A stretch of DNA of 10,782 nt from Deltaproteobacteria bacterium UBA2957 (GTDB lineage Bacteria > Myxococcota_A > UBA796): assembly GCA_002348535.1 (NCBI GenBank), contig DEBL01000002.1:1716-12497 (forward strand), read 5' to 3'. Below, one piece after another: positions 4,621 to 10,782 of the stretch. Position 1 is the first letter of the stretch. Each line of letters starts with the position of its first letter. The notes under the pieces are model-generated. The model searched no databases, was not told the DNA's origin, and saw only the letters and a program-made list of their open reading frames with translations. The translations under genes and the position numbers were made by a program.

Positions 4621-7600
4621 ATGTCGTGGCGACCAATTCGCCAGGAACAAGGCGCATCAAAGACGGGGTATGCTGGAGGGGTGACCCTGCTTTCGTTGCT
4701 CGCACTGCCCCTCACCGCCCACGCCCACATGCGGGTGTTGGTCTACGGCCCCACGTCGTCTGGCGAGGCGGACTGGCTGGCCACGGACGACGAGATTGTG
4801 GTCTGGACCGATGCGGAGTGGCGAGCCGCCTCGACAGACGACTTTCTCGAGTTCGATGCGGTGCTCGTGGGCGACGGCGGGTGTGGCGGCACGACCGCTG
4901 CCGAGCTCGATGCCTTGATCGATACCCGCGACACGTGGGCACCGGCCATCGACGGCAACATCTTGGTGACCAGCCTCGCCACGGCCTGCCACATGCCCGT
5001 GACCGGTGCCCCTGAATCGACCATCGACCGGGTGATCAACTGGATCGGCCGCAGCGGCATGGGGATGTGGGTATCGACAGGCCCTGATTTTCATGTGCTC
5101 CCCGCGATGGAGCCGTGGGGCACCTTGGCCGGTGAGCCGGGCGCCCTCGACACCCTTGAGACCGTTGATTCTGCCCCCTATCTGTGGGAGAGCGTGACCG
5201 GAGACGATGTATCTGGGTGGGGACCATCGGCATGGGGCAGCTTCACCGGATGGCCCGACGACTGGTTGGTGGCCCTCGAGAGCGACGAAGGCGACGCCGC
5301 GGGCATCATTTACCAAGCCTGCGATTGGGACTTCGATGGCTACGACTCCGAGCGCTGCGGCGGTGACGACTGCGATGACAGCACCTCATTTGTGCGTCCG
5401 GGTCGAGCCGAGACCTGCGATGACCGAGACAATGACTGCAACGGACTGGTCGACGACGACGCCACCGACGCCCCCGCCTGGTACCTTGACGCCGACGGCG
5501 ACGGATACGGAAACCCCGACGACTTTGTGCGGTCTTGCACTCCCGTCGAAGGCCGAGTCGACAATGGTACTGACTGCGACGACGGCAATGCGATGCGAAA
5601 CCCGGGGACCGAAGAACGCTGCGATGGGGGCGACACCGACTGCGATGGCCTCGTCGATGAGGCATCGGCGGTGGACGCCCTTGTGTGGTACCGCGACTGG
5701 GACGGGGATGGATATGGGCTTACCGACCGCAGTCGCATCGCCTGCGAAGCGCCCCCGGGGTTTGTGAGCGAGCCCGATGATTGCAACGACGGCAGTCCCT
5801 TCATTTCGCCGGGGACCGCCGAAGTCCCCTACGACGGCATCGACCAAGACTGCGACGGGTCGGACCTGTGCGACGTGGACGGCGACGGGTGGGAGGCTGT
5901 GGACTGCGACGGACTCGACTGCGATGACACCCGCTCCGACTGCTGGCCTGACGCCCCCGAGACACCCTACGACGGCATCGATCAAGACTGCGATGGGTTC
6001 GACCTGTGTGACGTGGATGGCGACGGATTCGACGCCGATGCATGCGGCGGGCTCGACTGCCGCGACGATGATGCCACCGTCTCACCGACAGCCGACGACG
6101 AACCGTACGATGGCATCGATCGAGACTGCGATGGATGGTCGGACTTCGATGCAGACCGGGACGGAGACGATGCGGAGGTGTACGGCGGCACCGACTGCGA
6201 TGACACCGACTCCACTGTGTACGGGGGTGCTCCCGAGTTGGTGGACGGCGTCGACAACGATTGCAACGGTTTTGCTGAAGATGACGATGACGACGAAGAC
6301 GGCCTGTCCAGCGAAACAGAGGTCGGGCTCGGACTGGACCCAGGGCTCCCTGATACCGATGGCGACGGCGTCCGTGACAGCGACGAGGTGACAGATGCGT
6401 TCGAGCATCGAGACACCGATGGCGATGGCATCGCGGATGCCGTGGACGACGATGATGACGGAGACGGGCTTCCCACGGCACTCGAGATTCTGGAGTATGA
6501 CTGGCGAGATTCCGCAGCACGCCCACCGGACTCCGACGATGACGGGGCACCCAACCATCTCGATCTCGACTCCGATGGGGACGGATGGGCCGATACCTTT
6601 GAGGGCGACGCCGACACCGACGGCGATGGCACGCCCGATTTTGTCGACAGCGATTCCGATGATGATGGCATCAACGACACCGACGAACTGGATGCAGACA
6701 CCGATGGCGACGGGACACCCAATCGCCTCGATGACGATGACGACGACGACGGCGTACCGACGCGCCTCGAAAGCAGCACCGACACCGACGGCGACGGCGA
6801 TCCGGACTACCTCGACACTGACGCGGATGGCGATGGCCTGAGCGATGGAGAGGAGGGCATTGGGGATGCCGACGGCGATGGGACCCCCGACCGTCTCGAC
6901 GCCGATGCCGACAACGATGGGATCCTCGATGTGGATGAATGCGCCTGCGACTCAGACGGCGACGGCTTCGCGGACACCATCGACGCCGACGATGATGACG
7001 ATGGGATCCCCTCCGTGCTCGAGACAGCGGCTGACACCGACGGGGACGGACAGCCCAATCACCTCGACCTCGACTCCGATGGAGACGGACACCACGACAC
7101 CGTAGAAGGGATGGGCGACACAGACGGCGACGGCGAACCGGACCGCTTGGACCTTGACTCCGATGATGATGGAATCGCCGACAGCGATGAACCGGCCTCA
7201 GACACCGACGGCGATGGCGATCCCAACCGTGTCGACGAAGACGACGACGGCGACGGGCGAACCACCCGAGACGAGACCAGCACGGATTCGGATGGCGACG
7301 GCATCCCAAACCACCTCGATCTGGACTCGGACGATGACGGATTTTCCGATGAACGCGAGGGCGGGATCGACTCCGACGCCGACGGGACACCCGATTGCAT
7401 CGACACCGATTCCGACAACGACCACGTGCCCGACCGTGACGAACTGGACCGCGACTCAGACGGCGACGGGGCCCCAAATCGTGTGGACATCGATGACGAT
7501 GGCGACACGCTGCGAACCCGTCTCGAGGGTGCACACGATCTCGACGGAGACGGCACTCCAAACCATCTCGATCTCGACGCGGATGGCGACGGCAAGAACG

Positions 7601-7842
7601 ATGCAGACGAGGGCACTCGGGACTCTGATTGCGATGAGCTGCACGACTGGGCGGATGCCAACGACACCGATGGCCCTTGCGGCGAGGTCGCCTGGGCGGA
7701 GTGGTCGCCCAGCGACGACCCAAACTCGGCGAAACCTCCCGCGTCCGGCTGTGCCCACAGTCCGAGTACTGACTTTCGCCTATGCCATGGATGGATCCTC
7801 GCGATACTCTGGATCGCAGGCCGAAGGAGACCCCGACCGTGA
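4621..7842 (+). CDS. Secreted MopE-module / thrombospondin type 3 repeat protein
   Basis: The 1,073-aa, extremely Asp-rich exoprotein starts with a signal peptide (core GVTLLSLLALPLTAHA, predicted cut AHA/H at residue 35). Residues about 36-230 form an alpha/beta domain opening MRVLVYGPTSS with a strand AVLVGDGGC, reminiscent of Rossmann/class-I-amidotransferase-like folds but without an obvious catalytic triad. Six MopE-type modules follow (about 234-555; e.g. DADGDGYG...DCDDG...CDGGDTDCDGLVD), then a long run of TSP3-like D-x-D-G-D-G repeats (about 555-1020) that should bind many Ca2+ ions. The tail has Cys, a hydrophobic stretch (WILAILWIAG) and RRRPRP, like a weak MYXO-CTERM sorting signal. 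The start is uncertain: ATG 4621 gives a basic n-region but no ribosome site, while GTG 4681 has GGAGG only 1 base away. It is first in a three-gene operon and its stop overlaps the next start. The family includes copper-binding MopE of Methylococcus; copper binding here is inferred. Confidence 0.88.
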   Translation: MSWRPIRQEQGASKTGYAGGVTLLSLLALPLTAHAHMRVLVYGPTSSGEADWLATDDEIVVWTDAEWRAASTDDFLEFDAVLVGDGGCGGTTAAELDALIDTRDTWAPAIDGNILVTSLATACHMPVTGAPESTIDRVINWIGRSGMGMWVSTGPDFHVLPAMEPWGTLAGEPGALDTLETVDSAPYLWESVTGDDVSGWGPSAWGSFTGWPDDWLVALESDEGDAAGIIYQACDWDFDGYDSERCGGDDCDDSTSFVRPGRAETCDDRDNDCNGLVDDDATDAPAWYLDADGDGYGNPDDFVRSCTPVEGRVDNGTDCDDGNAMRNPGTEERCDGGDTDCDGLVDEASAVDALVWYRDWDGDGYGLTDRSRIACEAPPGFVSEPDDCNDGSPFISPGTAEVPYDGIDQDCDGSDLCDVDGDGWEAVDCDGLDCDDTRSDCWPDAPETPYDGIDQDCDGFDLCDVDGDGFDADACGGLDCRDDDATVSPTADDEPYDGIDRDCDGWSDFDADRDGDDAEVYGGTDCDDTDSTVYGGAPELVDGVDNDCNGFAEDDDDDEDGLSSETEVGLGLDPGLPDTDGDGVRDSDEVTDAFEHRDTDGDGIADAVDDDDDGDGLPTALEILEYDWRDSAARPPDSDDDGAPNHLDLDSDGDGWADTFEGDADTDGDGTPDFVDSDSDDDGINDTDELDADTDGDGTPNRLDDDDDDDGVPTRLESSTDTDGDGDPDYLDTDADGDGLSDGEEGIGDADGDGTPDRLDADADNDGILDVDECACDSDGDGFADTIDADDDDDGIPSVLETAADTDGDGQPNHLDLDSDGDGHHDTVEGMGDTDGDGEPDRLDLDSDDDGIADSDEPASDTDGDGDPNRVDEDDDGDGRTTRDETSTDSDGDGIPNHLDLDSDDDGFSDEREGGIDSDADGTPDCIDTDSDNDHVPDRDELDRDSDGDGAPNRVDIDDDGDTLRTRLEGAHDLDGDGTPNHLDLDADGDGKNDADEGTRDSDCDELHDWADANDTDGPCGEVAWAEWSPSDDPNSAKPPASGCAHSPSTDFRLCHGWILAILWIAGRRRPRP
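5320..6290 (+). repeat. Six MopE-type metal-binding modules within the exoprotein gene
   Basis: Each module of about 45-65 residues contains D-x-D-G-D-G-Y/F/W, a C/D-C-D-D motif and D-N/Q-D-C-N/D-G. Modules 3-5 use the variant PYDGIDQDCDG (or IDRDCDG). The later modules are shorter and have lost some Cys, grading into the TSP3 section that follows. Confidence 0.8.
6282..7680 (+). repeat. TSP3-like calcium-binding repeat tract
   Basis: About 465 residues of alternating D-T-D-G-D-G-x-P-x-x-L-D and D-D-D-x-D-G-x-x-D-x-x-E units, with NHLDLDSDGDG recurring several times. At the DNA level GACACCGATGGCGACGG and close variants recur, so the tract is prone to assembly collapse and recombination. Confidence 0.8.
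7824..7830 (+). promoter_or_regulatory. Ribosome-binding site for the YtkA-like gene
   Basis: AAGGAGA lies inside the last codons of the MopE/TSP3 gene, 8 bases before GTG 7839, whose last two bases begin the upstream TGA stop. This arrangement implies translational coupling. Confidence 0.7.
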
Positions 7843-8294
7843 TCGCATTGCTGCCTTTTATGATGGCATTTGGACTCGCCTGCTCACCCAGCGATGGGGA
7901 CTCCGGTGGACACGAGCACCACCACACGGGCGGCTCGACCATCCCAGACGACGCCAACTTCTCCGGTACGGCCACAACCGACGGCGGAACATGGACGGTC
8001 ACCTACAGCACCCGTCCCGAGCCCATCGCTCTGAGTGAGAACTTTGAACTCACCGTCACAGTCACAGACGCTGAAGGTCCCGCAAGGAATGCGGCGCTCG
8101 AACTGGCCGCCACCATGCCGGACCACAACCACGGCATGAACACAGACCCGACGGTGACGGCCCATGAAGACGGAACCTTCACGGTGCACGGCATGCAGTT
8201 TCACATGACCGGGTGGTGGCGGATTCATGCCGATGTCTCCACTCCTGACCTTCCTTCCGAGTCTGCATGGTTCGACGTCACCTGCTGCGACTGA
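7839..8294 (+). CDS. His/Met-rich YtkA-like lipoprotein
   Basis: This 151-aa protein starts at GTG 7839, which overlaps the previous stop as GTGA and is preceded by AAGGAGA (7824-7830) at 8-base spacing; an upstream in-frame ATG (7782) would lie deep in the previous gene. The signal is MIALLPFMMAFGLAC, with Cys15 as the likely lipidated residue, followed by SPSDGDSGG and a HEHHH cluster (25-29). Residues about 50-145 match the YtkA/FixH-like beta-sandwich pattern: an FELTVTVTD strand, MPDHNHGM at 93-100, and GTFTVHGMQFHMTGWWRIH at 112-130. The Met and His residues (H96, H98, M100, H117, M119, H122, M123) make a credible periplasmic copper site. It sits between the MopE-type gene and the peroxidase gene and is probably translationally coupled to both. 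Copper delivery to one of them is inferred. Confidence 0.85.
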   Translation: MIALLPFMMAFGLACSPSDGDSGGHEHHHTGGSTIPDDANFSGTATTDGGTWTVTYSTRPEPIALSENFELTVTVTDAEGPARNAALELAATMPDHNHGMNTDPTVTAHEDGTFTVHGMQFHMTGWWRIHADVSTPDLPSESAWFDVTCCD

Positions 8295-9580
8295 GTCTGC
8301 TTGCGAGCGGGGCCTTCTTCGGGTGCAGCCGCTCGGGTGACCCCATCGCACCCCACGACACGGGAGCCCCGCACTCGTTTACCGAGTCTGAGGCGGCCTT
8401 GCTCCAAACCATGTGGCCGCTGCCTTCGCTCCCGGCCTCTCCCACGAATGCGTACGCAGATGATCCGTGGGCCATCCAGCTTGGCCAGTACCTCTTTTTC
8501 GACACCGGACTCTCAGCGAGCGGGGACATCGCGTGCTCAAGTTGCCACGACCCCAGCTTGGGGTGGTCGGATGGACTGAAGCTTGGGGAGGGAACGGCAA
8601 CCGGCGACCGCCACACAATGTCCCTGTTCAACGTGGGCTACAACCGGTGGTCGTATTGGGACGGCCGGTGTGACACGCTGTGGTGTCAGGCCATCTCGCC
8701 CATCGAAGACGAGCGAGAGATGGGGAACAACCGGGTGCGACTGGCCCACCAGTTGACCCATGATCCGCTCCTCAACCAAGCGTATCGCGAGACCTTTGGA
8801 CCGCTGCCGGACGTCTCGTCATGGCCGGACAATGCCCGACCGATGCCGAACGAGGAGGACCACGAAGACCACCAAGCATGGTTGTCCCTGACCCCCGATG
8901 AACAGGATGCTGCAAACCGAGTGCTCGCCAACATCGGAAAATCACTCGCCGCCTATGAACGAACCATCATCAGTCGGGACAGTCCCTTTGACCAATTTGC
9001 AGAAGCCATGTTGGTCGACGGCGAACCCGACAATGACGTCTTGTCGAACTCGGCTCGTCGGGGCTTGAGTTTGTTCATTGGAAAGGCTCAATGCCATTTC
9101 TGCCATGCCGGGGCGGCGTTCACGAACCAAGAGTTTGCCAACATCGGGCTCGCCGATCGCCCATGGCTTCTGCCGGCGGACAGGGGCCGAATCGATGGAA
9201 TCTTTGACCTTCGAGACAACCCCTTTCGGGGCGACGGACGCTACAGCGACGACCCGATCACCGGAGCCATCAAGATTGCCAATCTGACGACCACCGGAGA
9301 ACAAGAGGGTCAGTTCAAGGTACCGTCGCTGCGCAGCATAGCCCTCTCACCGCCCTACATGCATGGCGGTCACTTCGACACCCTCGACGAAGCCGTGCGC
9401 CACTACGGTGAGGTGGTCGAGATGCCCGCCTTGGGTCACCGTGAAGACATGCTCCAGACCCTCGAACTGTCGGACTCCGAAATCGCCGACATTGTGGCTT
9501 TTCTTGAGTCTTTGACCGGCGCCGAACTCCCGGATTCCATCACTACCCAACCCGAGAGCCCCGTCTACACACCGAGGTGA
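8267..9580 (+). CDS. Di-haem cytochrome c peroxidase / MauG-family lipoprotein
   Basis: This 437-aa protein carries two c-type haem motifs, CSSCH (90-94) and CHFCH (276-280). Other bacterial CCP/MauG landmarks are also present: GQYLFFDTGLSASGDIACSS before the first haem, PSLRSIALSPPYMHGGHFDT after the second (Met365 a candidate axial ligand), and a C-terminal EIADIVAFLESL helix. The N-terminus MVRRHLLRLSLLASGAFFGC is a lipoprotein signal with Cys20 lipidated, so it acts on the periplasmic or surface side. Residues about 185-210 form an acidic/His insertion. Family members reduce H2O2 or, as MauG, oxidise Trp or Tyr in a partner protein. The ATG lies 28 bp inside the YtkA-like gene with only a weak GAG upstream, suggesting coupled translation. 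It is the last gene of the operon; peroxidase and MauG-like roles cannot be told apart by eye. Confidence 0.93.
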   Translation: MVRRHLLRLSLLASGAFFGCSRSGDPIAPHDTGAPHSFTESEAALLQTMWPLPSLPASPTNAYADDPWAIQLGQYLFFDTGLSASGDIACSSCHDPSLGWSDGLKLGEGTATGDRHTMSLFNVGYNRWSYWDGRCDTLWCQAISPIEDEREMGNNRVRLAHQLTHDPLLNQAYRETFGPLPDVSSWPDNARPMPNEEDHEDHQAWLSLTPDEQDAANRVLANIGKSLAAYERTIISRDSPFDQFAEAMLVDGEPDNDVLSNSARRGLSLFIGKAQCHFCHAGAAFTNQEFANIGLADRPWLLPADRGRIDGIFDLRDNPFRGDGRYSDDPITGAIKIANLTTTGEQEGQFKVPSLRSIALSPPYMHGGHFDTLDEAVRHYGEVVEMPALGHREDMLQTLELSDSEIADIVAFLESLTGAELPDSITTQPESPVYTPR

Positions 9581-9594
9581 GCAGACGGGGCTCT
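9555..9594. terminator. Convergent hairpin terminator candidate
   Basis: A perfect 12-bp inverted repeat, AGAGCCCCGTCT (9555-9566) and AGACGGGGCTCT (9583-9594), has a 16-base loop that contains the peroxidase stop codon. It lies between convergent genes ending at 9580 and 9616, so it could serve both strands. No T-run follows on either strand, so it would be a non-canonical terminator or a transcript-end stabiliser. Confidence 0.6.
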
Positions 9595-9615
9595 GTAGCG
9601 CGCTGGGGGAGCGAG

Positions 9616-10782
9616 CTAGTCGTTGCGGCGGCGGGCCAGTGCCAACAGACCCACAAGCGCCATCCACGGTGACCCGGCCGAGAGCGAACCGGTTGCACAA
9701 CCGCACTCTTCAACGCCCAGTTTGTCGTCCTCGCCCGTGTCGGTTCCACCGTCGCCGCCCTCATCGGCATCGGCATCGGCATCGGTGTCCGCATCGCCAT
9801 CGGCGTCGGCATCACCCGTGTCATCCGCGACAACGCCCGTGTCCTCAGCCGGCTCGCCGGTGTCTTCAAGGGCAACACAATCGTCATCGAACCCGGGAGC
9901 GCCCGGATACAACTCAGCGTCGCCGTCATCGCAGTCCGTGTTGTCGCTGACGTAGCCTTCGGGCTCAACGCAACTCGCAACACCAGACGATCTCTCCACG
10001 CACACCTCGTCCAAGCACGCCCCCGTGTCCTCAGACGCGGTGTCGCACTCGACGGTGACCTCTTCGCAGATTTCTTCAATCACCTCAAACCCATAGCCAT
10101 CGCCGTCCTCGTCGATGAACCAAACGGGGGCGTCTTCCGATTCTGGACCGTCGATGCTGCCATCGCAGTTGTTGTCGACCTCGTCGCATACTTCGGTCGC
10201 GTCGGGGTTGATCGCTGCATCGGCGTCGTTGCAGTCCGAGGCGTCCGCGATGAGTCCCTCCGGTGCGGTGCAGCCGGCTGTGGCGCTATCAATGTCGCCG
10301 TAGCCGTCCTCGTCAGCATCGGAATACCACGAAGACGCATCAACGGATTCGGCCGGGTCGGTTACCCCGTCGCAGTCGTTGTCGACACCATCACAGTACT
10401 CGGCCGCCCCCGGATACACGGACGCCGTCGTATCGTCGCAATCGGTGGCGTCCAAGACCCATCCGTCGCCCTCGGCGCACCGCGACTCAATGGTATCCAT
10501 GTCGCCGTATCCATCGCCGTCGGCGTCAGCGAAGTACATTGACGAACCGGGGGATCCCGCCGGATCGACCAGGCCATCGCAGTCGTTGTCCTCACCGTCG
10601 CACACTTCTTCAGCACCGGGGTAGATGTCCGCGTCAAAGTCATCGCAGTCCGTCGCGACCGACGCATCGGTGTAGCCATCGGGACGTGCGCACGCTTCAA
10701 TCGCATAAAACTCATCGGGGTCACCGTAGCCATCCTCATCGAAATCGTCGTACCACATCGATGGCGACCACGCGTCGGGGTC
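9616..10782 (-). CDS. MopE-module protein with MYXO-CTERM-like tail (5' end beyond window)
   Basis: The minus-strand frame is open from the right edge to TAG at 9616, so the N-terminus and signal peptide are missing; ATG 10758 is internal to a module. Visible are at least four MopE-type modules of about 65-70 residues (DADGDGYGD...ATDCDD...YPGA.E.CDGVDNDCDG). The last one carries a Cys-rich insertion (EEVTVECDTASEDTGACLDE). A low-complexity Asp/Ala/Thr/Gly linker follows, with repeated EDTG and DADADG. The C-terminus has CGCATG, a hydrophobic helix (WMALVGLLALA) and RRRND, a good match to the MYXO-CTERM layout in which the Cys is processed and the protein is sent to the outer surface. It is convergent with, and resembles, the exoprotein at 4621-7842. 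It probably binds Ca2+ or another metal at the surface; the partner is unknown. Confidence 0.9.
   Translation of the reverse strand, partial: DPDAWSPSMWYDDFDEDGYGDPDEFYAIEACARPDGYTDASVATDCDDFDADIYPGAEEVCDGEDNDCDGLVDPAGSPGSSMYFADADGDGYGDMDTIESRCAEGDGWVLDATDCDDTTASVYPGAAEYCDGVDNDCDGVTDPAESVDASSWYSDADEDGYGDIDSATAGCTAPEGLIADASDCNDADAAINPDATEVCDEVDNNCDGSIDGPESEDAPVWFIDEDGDGYGFEVIEEICEEVTVECDTASEDTGACLDEVCVERSSGVASCVEPEGYVSDNTDCDDGDAELYPGAPGFDDDCVALEDTGEPAEDTGVVADDTGDADADGDADTDADADADEGGDGGTDTGEDDKLGVEECGCATGSLSAGSPWMALVGLLALARRRND
9762..9813 (-). repeat. Hexanucleotide repeat in the Asp/Ala linker
   Basis: CATCGG (plus-strand reading) is repeated four times exactly at 9762-9785, then continues as degenerate copies to about 9813, encoding the DADADG linker of the MopE-module protein. 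The in-frame period means slippage would change linker length without a frameshift. Confidence 0.75.

Noticed and set aside
4589..4621. Promoter for the exoprotein operon (TTGATG at 4590 with GTTAAA at 4616)
   Set aside because: The 20-bp spacing is too long and the boxes are weak; no convincing promoter was found in the divergent region 4508-4620.
6282..7680. Short-period DNA repeats resembling a CRISPR or satellite array
   Set aside because: They are degenerate, in frame and encode calcium-binding DxDGDG units; there is no constant repeat/spacer alternation.
6671..8002. Long minus-strand open frame of 443 codons across the TSP3 repeats
   Set aside because: It is Arg/His/Ser-rich, as expected from the antisense of GAC/GGC-rich Asp-Gly repeats, and lacks any domain. 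The plus-strand frame has a signal peptide and recognised repeats.

Overview
The window looks like chromosomal DNA from a GC-rich bacterium of the Myxococcota / former Deltaproteobacteria. The main reasons are two very acidic secreted proteins built from MopE-type (D-x-D-G-D-G-Y/D-C-D-D) calcium/metal-binding modules. Both end in a Cys + hydrophobic segment + Arg cluster that resembles the MYXO-CTERM sorting signal. Lipoproteins with tandem Ig-like domains fit the same picture. The assignment rests on protein style only; no phylogenetic marker is present.

Layout from left to right. (1) Positions 1-1217, minus: the N-terminal part of a lipoprotein with tandem Ig-like domains, running off the left edge. 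(2) 1344-1763, minus: an XRE-type helix-turn-helix regulator. (3) 1871-1944: a tRNA-Arg(UCU). (4) 1903-3675: a small insertion bounded by two perfect 54-bp copies of the 3' half of that tRNA plus 12 downstream bases. It holds folded DNA/RNA structures at its left end and a single 400-aa membrane-anchored protein of unknown function, visibly more AT-rich than its surroundings. It has no integrase. (5) 3668-4507, minus: a protein with three zinc-ribbon-like CxxC pairs and a C-terminal membrane segment, whose last codons lie inside the right-hand repeat. (6) 4621-9580, plus: a three-gene operon in which a 1,073-aa MopE/TSP3-repeat exoprotein overlaps a His/Met-rich YtkA-like lipoprotein by 4 bp, which overlaps a di-haem cytochrome c peroxidase/MauG-family lipoprotein by 28 bp. 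(7) 9616-10782, minus, convergent: a second MopE-module protein with a clear MYXO-CTERM-like tail, truncated by the right edge.

Two things stand out. The first is the roughly 1.7-kb tRNA-flanked mini-island with one unrecognised gene and no recombinase. The second is the MopE-repeat / YtkA-like / di-haem peroxidase operon. It recalls the methanotroph MopE-SACCP and CorA-CorB pairs, where a copper-binding surface protein sits beside a MauG-like di-haem protein, and suggests a copper-linked or oxidative-maturation surface system. Function in both cases is inference.
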